Positions 1-6,545 of a stretch of 8,588 bases of DNA are shown in pieces; positions within the stretch are counted from its first letter, which is position 1; every line of letters begins with the position of its first letter. This stretch comes from an uncultured Lentisphaeria bacterium (GTDB lineage: Bacteria > Verrucomicrobiota > Lentisphaeria > Victivallales > Victivallaceae). The notes beneath the pieces were generated by a model. That model saw only the letters and a list, made by a program, of their open reading frames with translations. It was not told the DNA's origin and searched no databases. A program made the position numbers and the translations under genes. The stretch is taken from contig CAIJKT010000119.1 in assembly GCA_903821255.1 (NCBI GenBank), positions 1 through 8,588 of the forward strand, given 5' to 3'.

Positions 1-5
1 CGTTG

Positions 6-34
6 TGCTCAACGACACTCCAAAGTGTCGGAGT
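6..34. repeat. 29-bp palindromic intergenic repeat, copy 1
   Basis: This 29-bp element is repeated exactly at 84-112, in the same orientation, 78 bp away. Inside it is a perfect inverted repeat: CGACACT (13-19), a CCAA loop, AGTGTCG (24-30). A second, overlapping pairing is possible between ACTCC (17-21) and GGAGT (30-34), so two mutually exclusive hairpins can form. It is followed at once by another small hairpin (CGGAC 35-39 with GTCCG 44-48). The design resembles a REP-type or other dispersed intergenic palindrome. It also creates an artefactual open frame in which the same ten residues recur, because 78 is divisible by three. The function is unknown. Confidence 0.8.
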
Positions 35-83
35 CGGACGGTTGTCCGTCGGGTTATGCCGGCCGCATGGGCGAAACAGTCTC

Positions 84-112
84 TGCTCAACGACACTCCA
101 AAGTGTCGGAGT
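84..112. repeat. 29-bp palindromic intergenic repeat, copy 2
   Basis: This is an identical copy of the element at 6-34. Its palindrome arms are CGACACT (91-97) and AGTGTCG (102-108) around a CCAA loop. The 49 bp between the copies is not itself repeated. Two perfect copies this close suggest recent duplication, or a family that is abundant in the genome. Because copy 1 lies at the window edge, more copies could lie to the left. Confidence 0.8.
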
Positions 113-140
113 GGCTGGCCAAAATGGTTTTGTTGCAGCG

Positions 141-157
141 CCGTCCGTATCGGACGG
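141..157. repeat. GC-rich inverted repeat downstream of repeat copy 2
   Basis: CCGTCCG (141-147), a TAT loop and CGGACGG (151-157) form a perfect 7-bp hairpin. The arm CGGACGG also occurs at 35-41, next to repeat copy 1, so each 29-bp repeat is followed by a hairpin built from the same short unit. There is no T-run after it, so it is not a canonical terminator. It is probably part of the same composite repeat. Confidence 0.6.
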
Positions 158-371
158 GCCGTTCATAATATGGGAGTTGTCCAAAATGTGCTGGAGGGTG
201 TCTTCTCATGAGACGATAGAAACGTCCAAGGAACCCATACTCCATGTAATTGACAGAACCATTTACTGCTTAACTGCGACAATGTTTACTTAATGATTAT
301 ACAATTATGAATATATTATCTGAAATAAATACAATATTTTAACATTTTTTGATTTTTTATTACATATTATA
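158..371. other. Intergenic stretch with no recognisable gene
   Basis: Together with the repeats to its left this makes a 454-base gene-free leader. Base composition falls sharply to AT-rich after about position 260. Visible items are a 10-bp palindrome TCTCATGAGA (204-213), an isolated TTGACA (250-255) without a well-spaced -10, and an octamer AATGTTTA (281-288). That octamer matches one arm of the inverted repeat downstream at 399-433. I see no RNA gene and no frame with a convincing start and ribosome binding site. Confidence 0.6.
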
Positions 372-399
372 TTGACTTTTACAAAATAAACAGTATGAT
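372..399 (+). promoter_or_regulatory. Predicted sigma70-type promoter of the cysK operon
   Basis: The -35 box is TTGACT (372-377) and the -10 box is TATGAT (394-399), separated by 16 bp. Each matches the consensus at five of six positions. Transcription would begin near 406, giving a leader of about 49 nt before the cysK start. It is the best promoter-like pair in the AT-rich region. Confidence 0.7.
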
Positions 400-433
400 T
401 ATTAATGTTTATATATTGAATAAACATTAATAA
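399..433. promoter_or_regulatory. Perfect 13-bp inverted repeat over the cysK transcription start
   Basis: TTATTAATGTTTA (399-411) is the exact reverse complement of TAAACATTAATAA (421-433), with a 9-nt centre. It begins on the last base of the -10 box, covers the predicted start site, and ends 3 nt before the cysK Shine-Dalgarno. A regulator bound here would block RNA polymerase, so a sulfur-responsive repressor operator is the natural reading. Alternatively it folds as an mRNA hairpin just ahead of the ribosome binding site. The dyad is seen directly; the role is inferred. Confidence 0.6.
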
Positions 434-454
434 AACAAAAGGAGTTTTATAAAA

Positions 455-1414
455 ATGAAAAATATCTATGAAGATAACAGTCTCACAATCGGGCATACTC
501 CGCTGATAAAACTGAAAAGAATCACACAAGGCTTGAAAGCCAATGTTTTTGTCAAAACTGAAGGCCGCAATCCGGGCTATTCGGTAAAATGCCGGATTGG
601 CGCGAATATGATCTGGGATGCCGAAAAGAAGGGCCTGCTCAAGCCGGGCGTCGAGATTATCGAGCCGACCAGCGGCAATACGGGCATAGCGCTGGCGTTT
701 GTGGCGGCTTCCCGCGGGTATCCGTTAACGCTTACCATGCCGGAGACCATGAGCATTGAGCGCCGGAAAATGCTTGCGGCATTCGGCGCCAGCCTTATCC
801 TTACTCCCGGAACCGAAGGAATGAAAGGCGCAGTCAGGCGCGCCGAAGAGATTGCGGCGTCAAATCCGGACAAATATTTTCTGCCCCAGCAATTCCGCAA
901 TCCGGCGAATCCGGCGATCCATGAACAGACCACCGGCCCGGAAATATGGGAAGACACCAATGGCGAAGTTGACGTTTTTGTCGCCGGCATCGGCACCGGC
1001 GGAACAATCACCGGGGTTTCCCGCTATATAAAACTGCATCAGAAGAAAGCAATCATTTCGGTAGGCGTTGAGCCGGCGGCCAGCCCGGTGCTTACGCAAA
1101 AACTGAAAGGCCTGGAACTGAAGCCGGGGCCGCACAAGATCCAGGGCATCGGCGCAGGCTTCATTCCTGAAGTGCTGGATTTATCGCTGGTCGACCGGAT
1201 TGAAACGGCGGAAGACGCGGAGGCGATTGAGTTTTCCAGAAGACTCGCCCGCGAGGAAGGCATCATCTGCGGGATTTCCAGCGGAGCGGCAACCGCCGTC
1301 GCGGTCAGGCTGGCGAAGCTGGAAGAATTCGCCGGTAAAAATATCGTCGTGATATTGCCGGATTCCGGCGAAAGATATCTGTCAACAATACTGTTCCAGG
1401 ACCTGGGCATTTAA
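455..1414 (+). CDS. cysK: Cysteine synthase A (O-acetylserine sulfhydrylase)
   Basis: A cytoplasmic PLP enzyme of 319 residues that makes L-cysteine from O-acetyl-L-serine and sulfide. The family landmarks are all visible. The PLP Schiff-base lysine K45 is in SVKCRIGAN, the substrate loop PTSGNTG is at 71-77, the phosphate-binding GTGGT is at 180-184, GISSGAA is at 273-279, and the C-terminal [10 protein letters not shown] is at 302-311 with S304 facing the cofactor ring. Long runs match enterobacterial CysK (for example the [11 protein letters not shown] segment), and the length is normal. The ATG at 455 is preceded by AAAAGGAG (437-444), ten bases upstream. It is the first gene of a four-gene operon, 18 nt ahead of a transsulfuration-family enzyme. 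The close match to CysK argues against cystathionine beta-synthase or CysM, though an MccA-like role with the next gene is not excluded. Confidence 0.96.
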   Translation: MKNIYEDNSLTIGHTPLIKLKRITQGLKANVFVKTEGRNPGYSVKCRIGANMIWDAEKKGLLKPGVEIIEPTSGNTGIALAFVAASRGYPLTLTMPETMSIERRKMLAAFGASLILTPGTEGMKGAVRRAEEIAASNPDKYFLPQQFRNPANPAIHEQTTGPEIWEDTNGEVDVFVAGIGTGGTITGVSRYIKLHQKKAIISVGVEPAASPVLTQKLKGLELKPGPHKIQGIGAGFIPEVLDLSLVDRIETAEDAEAIEFSRRLAREEGIICGISSGAATAVAVRLAKLEEFAGKNIVVILPDSGERYLSTILFQDLGI

Positions 1415-1432
1415 ATTATAAAGAGGTGCTTA

Positions 1433-2575
1433 ATGAATTTTGAAACTTTAGCTATTCACGCCGGACAGGCAAGAGATCCGGTATACGGGGCGGTAATGAC
1501 GCCGATTTATCAAACGTCCACCTTTGCGTTCAAAGGCGTCAATCAACCCGGTCCTTTTGATTATTCCCGCAGCGGGAATCCGACGCGCAAGGCGCTGGAA
1601 GACTGCCTGGCGGCGCTGGAAGGCGGAACTCACGGTTTCGCCTTTGCCACCGGCATGGCCGCCGAGGCGACGCTGCTTGAAATCTTTCAACCCGGCGAAC
1701 ATTTGATTGTCCATGACGACCTGTACGGCGGCACCTACCGCCTGCTTACCAAAATTGTCAAAAACCGCGGCATTGACGTTGAATTCGTCGATCTCAGGAA
1801 ACTTGATCTGCTGGCATCAAAAATAAAAACCAATACCCGCGGCATCTGGATAGAAACCCCGACCAATCCGATGATGAATCTGGTTGACCTGGAGGCTGTT
1901 GCCGCCATCGCCGCGCCTAAAAAGATTTTGACGATATGCGACAATACGTTTTTATCGCCGTATTTCCAGCGTCCGCTGGAGTATGGAATCGACATTGTCA
2001 TGCACTCCACGACCAAATACATAAACGGGCATTCCGATGTAGTCGGCGGGGCAATAATAGTCAAAGACCCGCAGCTTGCGGAGAAAATCGGTTTCCTGCA
2101 GAACGGGCTGGGAACCTGCTCCTCGCCGTTTGACTGTTTCCTGGTGCTGCGCGGCATCAAGACGCTGGCCCCGCGGATGCGATGTCATCACGAAAACGCT
2201 CTGGCGCTGGCGCACTGGCTGGAACGGCATCCGAAAATTGAAACAGTGCTGCACCCGCTGCTGGAAAGTCATCCGCAGCATCAACTGGCGAAGAAACAGA
2301 TGAGGGGCGGCGGCGGCACCTTTTCATTCAAGGTCAAAGGCGGCGAACAGGAAGCATTCCGCCTGCTCAGCGCAGTAAAGATATTCACGCTGGCCGAATC
2401 GCTGGGAGGCGTGGAATCGCTGATTGAGCATCCGTGGACCATGACGCACATTTCCATGCCGGAAGATGTTCGCGCCGCGTCGGGAATCACCAGGAACCTG
2501 ATCCGGGTTTCGGTGGGGATTGAGCATATTGACGACCTGATCAGCGACATTGAACAGGCGCTGGAGCAAGTATAA
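1433..2575 (+). CDS. Cystathionine gamma-synthase/gamma-lyase family PLP enzyme
   Basis: A 380-residue member of the Cys/Met-metabolism PLP family (fold type I), cytoplasmic. Visible motifs are YSRSGNPT (44-51, cofactor phosphate contacts across the dimer), ATGMAA (72-77), the substrate-side DDLYGGTYRL (95-104), ETPTNP (141-146), cofactor aspartate D170, the Schiff-base lysine K195 in HSTTKYINGHSD, and SLGGVESL (323-330). The length fits MetB, MccB or CGL rather than the longer MetY type. It should either join cysteine to an activated homoserine to give cystathionine (forward, to methionine) or cleave cystathionine back to cysteine. These subfamilies cannot be told apart reliably by eye, so no symbol is given. 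AAGAGGTG (1421-1428) sets the ATG. It lies 18 nt after cysK, an arrangement also seen in mccA-mccB reverse-transsulfuration pairs, and 16 nt before the sulfur-carrier gene. Confidence 0.9.
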   Translation: MNFETLAIHAGQARDPVYGAVMTPIYQTSTFAFKGVNQPGPFDYSRSGNPTRKALEDCLAALEGGTHGFAFATGMAAEATLLEIFQPGEHLIVHDDLYGGTYRLLTKIVKNRGIDVEFVDLRKLDLLASKIKTNTRGIWIETPTNPMMNLVDLEAVAAIAAPKKILTICDNTFLSPYFQRPLEYGIDIVMHSTTKYINGHSDVVGGAIIVKDPQLAEKIGFLQNGLGTCSSPFDCFLVLRGIKTLAPRMRCHHENALALAHWLERHPKIETVLHPLLESHPQHQLAKKQMRGGGGTFSFKVKGGEQEAFRLLSAVKIFTLAESLGGVESLIEHPWTMTHISMPEDVRAASGITRNLIRVSVGIEHIDDLISDIEQALEQV

Positions 2576-2591
2576 GCGGAGTTTGAATGAT

Positions 2592-2792
2592 ATGAAAATA
2601 AGTTTTAACGGGGGAACTGCATACCTTGATCAGGATGTTTATCTGCCGCAATTTCTGGAACAGAAAAAGATAAACCAGGAAAAAGTGGTAATCGAATACA
2701 ATGGTGAAATCGCACCCGGAAACACCTGGCCGGAAATCAAACTGCAGGATGATGACGTAATTTATGCAATAACTTTTGTCGGAGGCGGCTGA
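2592..2792 (+). CDS. thiS: ThiS-type sulfur carrier protein
   Basis: A 66-residue beta-grasp (ubiquitin-like) protein ending in FVGGG, the same kind of tail as Bacillus ThiS. The terminal glycine would be adenylated by the partner ThiF and converted to a thiocarboxylate that hands sulfur to an acceptor enzyme. Residues 53-63 (DDDVIYAITFV) form the typical acidic-then-hydrophobic last strand, and an LPQFLEQK helix lies near 18-25. I chose the ATG at 2592 because GGAG (2578-2581) lies ten bases upstream and the product then has ThiS length. A longer in-frame start at 2550 would add 14 residues overlapping the previous gene and lacks family similarity. The stop overlaps the thiF ATG by one base. 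With thiG and thiH absent, it may serve cysteine/homocysteine synthesis (CysO/HcyS-like) instead of thiazole formation. Confidence 0.88.
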   Translation: MKISFNGGTAYLDQDVYLPQFLEQKKINQEKVVIEYNGEIAPGNTWPEIKLQDDDVIYAITFVGGG

Positions 2793-3451
2793 TGTCAGAA
2801 CACGAAAACGGGAGAAATAGCTTCAAGCAAGGACTGTTGAAACATTTTTCTCCGGAACAATTAGAGAAAATCGAGTCCTTTACCATAGGCATTGCCGGCG
2901 CCGGCGGGCTTGGGTCCAACTGCGCACAGAACCTGGTGCGCAGCGGCTTCAAGAATTTCGTGATATGCGATTTTGATCTGGTCGAACCCGGCAATCTCAA
3001 CCGCCAATTCTATTTCCAGGATCAACTGGGAATGTTAAAAGTTGAAGCGCTGTCCGTTAATCTGCGCAGAATCAATCCCGACCTGGAAATCACCGCGCTG
3101 CCCGTGAAAATAAACTCCGGCAATGCGCGGGAAATTTTTGCCGGGTGCGATGCCGTAGTCGAGGCGTTTGACCGCGCGGAAGCCAAACGCATGCTGGTTG
3201 AAGCCTTTTACAGTTCCGGGAAATTTCTCGTATCCGCATCAGGCCTGGCGGGCTGGGGCAATACCGACGCCATTATGACCTTGCAGGTTCATGACTATTT
3301 TTACATGGTTGGAGATCTGGTATCGGAAGTCGGAGCAAACAGACCGCCTTGCGCTCCAAGGGTAAACATTGCGGCCGCCAAACAGGCGGATTTAATCCTG
3401 TCGCTGGCATTGAAACAGAAAGAGAGATATTCCGAAGATTACAATATCTAA
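2792..3451 (+). CDS. thiF: ThiF-family sulfur carrier adenylyltransferase
   Basis: A 219-residue E1-like enzyme that uses ATP to adenylate the C-terminal glycine of ThiS. The nucleotide-binding loop GAGGLGSN is at 36-43. The DFDLVEPGNLNRQFYF segment (60-75) supplies the acidic and Asn/Arg residues of the ATP site, K83 sits in the following helix, and D127 ends the EAFD strand that normally binds magnesium. C187, in RPPCAPRV, lies where E. coli ThiF has its catalytic C184, followed by the usual small-residue helix. It is shorter than E. coli ThiF, starts with about 28 extra residues before the first strand, and has none of the paired CxxC zinc motifs; this resembles the compact 'ThiF family 2'. 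Start and stop codons of thiS and thiF overlap (TGATG), so the two are probably translationally coupled. MoeB or HesA are less likely given the thiS partner. Confidence 0.88.
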   Translation: MSEHENGRNSFKQGLLKHFSPEQLEKIESFTIGIAGAGGLGSNCAQNLVRSGFKNFVICDFDLVEPGNLNRQFYFQDQLGMLKVEALSVNLRRINPDLEITALPVKINSGNAREIFAGCDAVVEAFDRAEAKRMLVEAFYSSGKFLVSASGLAGWGNTDAIMTLQVHDYFYMVGDLVSEVGANRPPCAPRVNIAAAKQADLILSLALKQKERYSEDYNI

Positions 3452-3583
3452 ATTATAATCTCTACAAAATAAATAAACTATCAACGCAGTCACAATAAAT
3501 CGACAATACTGCTCATAATTCTACTTTAAGACATGTTATGAATATTTTTTTGATAAATTTATACTATTTCAGTAGTAATTAAA

Positions 3584-3610
3584 TTGACAACTTCAGCTTT
3601 ACGGTATAAT
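3584..3610 (+). promoter_or_regulatory. Predicted promoter of the sulfate transporter operon
   Basis: TTGACA (3584-3589) and TATAAT (3605-3610) both match the sigma70 consensus perfectly, but the spacer is 15 bp, shorter than the ideal 17. Initiation would fall near 3617, leaving about 135 nt before sbp, with a short ORF inside. An octamer TAAACATT (3630-3637) about 13 nt past the start is also present at 421-428 in the cysK leader. The stretch 3452-3583 upstream is AT-rich and shows no gene and no clear terminator. Confidence 0.65.
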
Positions 3611-3656
3611 ATAAACCTTATTGAAGTCGTAAACATTGAATCAACGGAGGCGCAAA

Positions 3657-3743
3657 ATGCTGTTACGAATGTGTATAGTGCGATGTAGAAATATAAGCTC
3701 AAAAACTGAATTTGAATCAATAATGAAAATATTTAAGGAATGA
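3657..3743 (+). CDS. Candidate 28-residue leader peptide upstream of sbp
   Basis: This short ORF is easily missed. It begins MLLRMCIVRCRN and ends FKE, with TGA at 3741-3743. Its Shine-Dalgarno GGAGG (3646-3650), six bases before the ATG, is stronger than that of sbp itself. It lies wholly between the predicted transcription start and sbp, and its stop is 9 nt before the sbp ATG. The sbp ribosome binding site (AAGGAA, 3735-3740) is within its last codons, so ribosomes finishing or stalling on the leader would directly affect sbp initiation. Two UGU cysteine codons (3672-3674 and 3684-3686) sit near its start, a reasonable design for sensing charged tRNA-Cys. The N-terminus is rich in Arg and hydrophobic residues. 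I recognise no family. Whether it is translated is unproven. Confidence 0.5.
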   Translation: MLLRMCIVRCRNISSKTEFESIMKIFKE

Positions 3744-3752
3744 TTAGCTATT

Positions 3753-4826
3753 ATGAATAAAATTAAGCAATATATTTTAACCGCGGTACTCGTTTTATTT
3801 TCGGGTATTCCATTTCTGGCAAGCGCCGTTGAAACCGATGAAATCCTGAATGTCTCCTACGATCCGACCCGCGAATTGTACAGGGACTACAATGAACTGT
3901 TTGCCAAATACTGGGAAAAGGAGACCGGCAGGAAAGTCAATATCCGCCAGTCTCACGGCGGTTCAGGCAAACAGGCCAGAGCCGTGATTGACGGGCTTAA
4001 AGCCGATGTCGTCACACTGGCTCTCGCCTACGACATTGATGAAATCAGCGCCAAAGCCAAGCTCCTGCAGCCGGACTGGCAGCAGAATCTGCCGCGGAAC
4101 AGTTCGCCTTATACCTCGACGATTGTATTTCTCGTCAGGAAAGGCAATCCCAAAGGAATTAAAGACTGGGGCGATCTGATTAAGCCGGGAGTGGAAGTAA
4201 TTACCCCGAATCCCAAGACTTCAGGCGGAGCCCGCTGGAATCATCTGGCGGCATGGGGATATGTGCTGAACCGGGAATTGGGCGATTTGAAAAAAATAAA
4301 GGATCCGGAAAAGGATGAAGAAGTGAGAGTGGCGGAAAAGAAAGCCCAGGAATTTATCAAGGAATTGTATAAGCACGTTCCAGTACTTGATTCAGGGGCC
4401 CGCGGCGCTACCACGACTTTCGCCCAGCGCGGCATCGGCGATGTACTGCTGGCATGGGAAAATGAGGCTTTTCTATCAATAAATCAACTCGGCGCTGACA
4501 AATTTGATATTGTGGTGCCGCCGATAAGCATTCTGGCGGAACCGCCGGTTGCGATTGTTGACAAAGTAGCTGATAAGCGCGGAACCAGAAAAGTTGTTGA
4601 AGCCTACCTGAAGTATCTGTACAGTCCTGAAGCCCAGAAGCTGGCTGCCAGACACTATTACCGCCCGGTATATCCGGACAAGGCTGACCCGGCGGACATT
4701 GCCAGATTCGCGAATTCTAAACTTTTCACCATAGATGAAGTATTCGGCGGCTGGCAGAAAGCGCAGAAAACTCACTTTGCCGACGGCGGAGTTTTTGATC
4801 AGATCTATCAACCAGGTTACAAATAA
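3753..4826 (+). CDS. sbp: Periplasmic sulfate/thiosulfate-binding protein
   Basis: The solute receptor of the sulfate ABC importer, 357 residues. A Sec signal peptide is clear: K3/K5, a hydrophobic core at 8-24, then the likely cleavage site ASA|VE at 25/26. The anion-binding segments of the Sbp/CysP family are all present: [11 protein letters not shown] (33-43), QSHGGSGKQ (66-74), [10 protein letters not shown] (153-162) and DSGARGAT (213-220). Close identity to enteric Sbp continues to the C-terminus ([15 protein letters not shown]). Residues about 174-199 form a lysine/glutamate-rich stretch longer than in E. coli Sbp, probably a surface helix. The ATG at 3753 has only a modest AAGGAA 12 nt upstream, which fits coupling to the preceding short ORF. 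It is the first gene of the transporter operon, 12 nt before cysT. Sbp and CysP overlap in specificity, so thiosulfate remains possible. Confidence 0.95.
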   Translation: MNKIKQYILTAVLVLFSGIPFLASAVETDEILNVSYDPTRELYRDYNELFAKYWEKETGRKVNIRQSHGGSGKQARAVIDGLKADVVTLALAYDIDEISAKAKLLQPDWQQNLPRNSSPYTSTIVFLVRKGNPKGIKDWGDLIKPGVEVITPNPKTSGGARWNHLAAWGYVLNRELGDLKKIKDPEKDEEVRVAEKKAQEFIKELYKHVPVLDSGARGATTTFAQRGIGDVLLAWENEAFLSINQLGADKFDIVVPPISILAEPPVAIVDKVADKRGTRKVVEAYLKYLYSPEAQKLAARHYYRPVYPDKADPADIARFANSKLFTIDEVFGGWQKAQKTHFADGGVFDQIYQPGYK

Positions 4827-4838
4827 GGAACATTGAAT

Positions 4839-5672
4839 ATGTCATTTCGCTTTAAAGAATCCAGCGTGCTGCCCGGCTTCGGTTTGTCGCTGGGCTATAC
4901 GCTGCTCTATCTGGGATTGATTGTGCTGCTGCCGCTGAGTGCGCTCGTTGTAAAAAGCAGCGAACTCGGATTCGGCGGTTTCTTCAAAACAATTCTGGAT
5001 GCCCGCGTGCTGGCTTCTTTTAAGCTGACATTCGGCGCTTCGCTGATTGCGGCGGCGGTAAACGTGGTTTTCGGCACGATAGTCGCGTGGTTTCTGGTGC
5101 GGATCAGGTTTCCAGGGAAACGCCTGATTGATGCGATTGTCGATCTGCCGTTTGCGCTGCCGACCGCTGTCAGCGGGATCGCCCTGGCCATGCTTTATTC
5201 GCCGAACGGGAAACTGGGAATTTTTCTCCAGTCCATCGGCATTAAAGTCGCGTTCACTCAGCTTGGGATCACAATTGCGCTGATCTTCATCGGCCTGCCG
5301 TTTGTGATCCGGACGGTGCAGCCGGCGCTGGAGGAAATGGACCGGGAACTTGAAGAAGCAGCTTCCAGCCTGGGCGCTTCACGCACTCAGACCCTCACTA
5401 AAGTGATTCTGCCGCTGCTGATGCCGCCGATAATCACCGGCTTCACCCTGGCTTTCGCCAGAGCGGTTGGAGAATATGGTTCGGTGATCTTCATCGCCGG
5501 GAATATGCCGATGAAGACGGAAATAACGTCTTTGCTGATTATCACCAAGCTGGAGCAGTATGATTATGCCGGAGCTACGGCGATAGCCGTTGCCATGCTG
5601 CTGGTTTCGCTGGCGCTGATTCTGCTGATCAACCTGTTCCAGAGCTGGAGCGGAAAACATTTAATAAGGTAG
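4839..5672 (+). CDS. cysT: Sulfate/thiosulfate ABC transporter permease CysT
   Basis: An inner-membrane permease of 277 residues, also called CysU, pairing with CysW to form the channel of the sulfate importer. The N-terminal VLPGFGLSLGYTLLYL, then LPLSAL, and the FPGKRLIDAIVDLPFALPTAVSG stretch (91-113) match the family closely. Several hydrophobic helices are evident (about 16-37, 64-87, 104-120, 141-156, 195-220, 246-266). The cytoplasmic EAA loop that docks the ATPase is at 172-192 (EEAASSLGAS onward). I prefer the ATG at 4839, eight bases after AAGGAA (4825-4830), over a TTG six bases earlier, because of the spacing and start-codon strength. Only 3 nt separate its stop from cysW, so the two are translationally coupled. 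Confidence 0.95.
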   Translation: MSFRFKESSVLPGFGLSLGYTLLYLGLIVLLPLSALVVKSSELGFGGFFKTILDARVLASFKLTFGASLIAAAVNVVFGTIVAWFLVRIRFPGKRLIDAIVDLPFALPTAVSGIALAMLYSPNGKLGIFLQSIGIKVAFTQLGITIALIFIGLPFVIRTVQPALEEMDRELEEAASSLGASRTQTLTKVILPLLMPPIITGFTLAFARAVGEYGSVIFIAGNMPMKTEITSLLIITKLEQYDYAGATAIAVAMLLVSLALILLINLFQSWSGKHLIR

Positions 5673-5675
5673 AAA

Positions 5676-6524
5676 ATGTTCATAAATATACTAAAATCAA
5701 CCGATAAACGTCCGGGGCTGAACCCGCCGCTGATAGTCAATATGGCCATTACAGTCATTGCTCTCGGCTTCCTTTTCATGTTCGTGGTCATGCCGCTGAT
5801 AATTGTGCTCAAGGAAGCGTTCAGCGCGGGACTGTCGTTATGGTGGGCCAGTGTCACCGAAAAGGATGCGCTTGCGGCGCTGCGCCTGACGCTTCTGGTC
5901 GCTGCAATCGCGGTTCCGGTCAATCTGATTTTCGGACTGGCGGCATCCTGGGCGCTGGCTAAATTCAGGTTCAAAGGCAAGAGTCTGATTATCACGCTTA
6001 TCGATCTGCCGTTTGCGGTTTCACCGGTCGTTTCCGGTTTGATCTATGTGCTGCTGTTCGGACTGCACGGCTGGATCGGTCCGTGGCTGGCGGAACATGA
6101 CATTCAAATTATTTTCGCCGTTCCGGGAATCGTCCTGGCAACCGTTTTCGTGACTTTCCCGTTTGTCGCCCGGGAATTGATCCCGCTGATGAGCGAACAA
6201 GGCACGGATGAGGAACAGGCCGCACTCAGTCTTGGCGCAAGCGGCTGGCAGACTTTCCGCCGGGTTACGCTGCCCAATATCAAATGGGGGTTGATGTACG
6301 GAATAATTCTCTGTAATGCCAGAGCGATGGGGGAGTTCGGTGCGGTTTCGGTTGTATCCGGCCATATCCGCGGAGAAACCAATACGCTGCCGCTGCAGGT
6401 TGAAGTTCTTTACAATGAATATAATTTCGTGGCGGCTTTCGCGGTTGCATCCCTGCTGGCCGGACTGGCGCTGGTCACCCTGGTGCTTAAAAGCGTCGTG
6501 GAATGGAAAAGCAAGCACAGTTGA
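5676..6524 (+). CDS. cysW: Sulfate/thiosulfate ABC transporter permease CysW
   Basis: The second inner-membrane permease of the importer, 282 residues. It has a hydrophobic first helix (about 21-45), [30 protein letters not shown] helices around 71-96, and the characteristic [21 protein letters not shown] (109-129). The EAA loop is at 179-200 ([14 protein letters not shown] onward), and the [20 protein letters not shown] segment near 214-233 follows the CysW pattern. Length is typical. The Shine-Dalgarno AAGGT (5666-5670) lies inside the last codons of cysT. CysT and CysW are distinguished here by order and by the [11 protein letters not shown] signature, which is CysW-like. cysA follows after 21 nt. 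Confidence 0.95.
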   Translation: MFINILKSTDKRPGLNPPLIVNMAITVIALGFLFMFVVMPLIIVLKEAFSAGLSLWWASVTEKDALAALRLTLLVAAIAVPVNLIFGLAASWALAKFRFKGKSLIITLIDLPFAVSPVVSGLIYVLLFGLHGWIGPWLAEHDIQIIFAVPGIVLATVFVTFPFVARELIPLMSEQGTDEEQAALSLGASGWQTFRRVTLPNIKWGLMYGIILCNARAMGEFGAVSVVSGHIRGETNTLPLQVEVLYNEYNFVAAFAVASLLAGLALVTLVLKSVVEWKSKHS

Positions 6525-6545
6525 ATAATCAGAGGAGTATGAAAT

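Noticed and set aside
6..112. Possible CRISPR array (two 29-bp repeats, 49-bp spacer)
   Set aside because: Only two copies, a spacer longer than usual, a GC-rich hairpin beginning right after the first repeat, and no cas gene. An array extending off the left edge cannot be wholly excluded, but a dispersed palindrome fits better.
250..255. TTGACA as a second cysK promoter
   Set aside because: No acceptable -10 hexamer lies 16-18 bp downstream.
3..293. Open frame of 96 codons over the repeat region
   Set aside because: It starts with TTG without a ribosome binding site, and it exists because the 29-bp repeats are 78 bp apart and stay in frame. The peptide has no recognisable family.
577..1011. 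Long minus-strand open frame inside cysK
   Set aside because: Shadow of a strongly conserved CysK on the other strand, with no recognisable family and no promoter.
2550..2591. Upstream in-frame ATG for thiS
   Set aside because: It would overlap the end of the PLP enzyme gene and add a basic extension absent from ThiS. The ATG at 2592 has a well-spaced GGAG.
3436..3461. AGATTACAAT/ATTATAATCT inverted repeat at the thiF stop as a terminator
   Set aside because: The stem is AT-rich with a mismatch, overlaps the coding end, and has no T-run, so the end of the cysK operon transcript remains undefined.
3538..3582. 14-codon ATG frame in the sbp upstream region
   Set aside because: No Shine-Dalgarno, and it lies upstream of the predicted transcription start.
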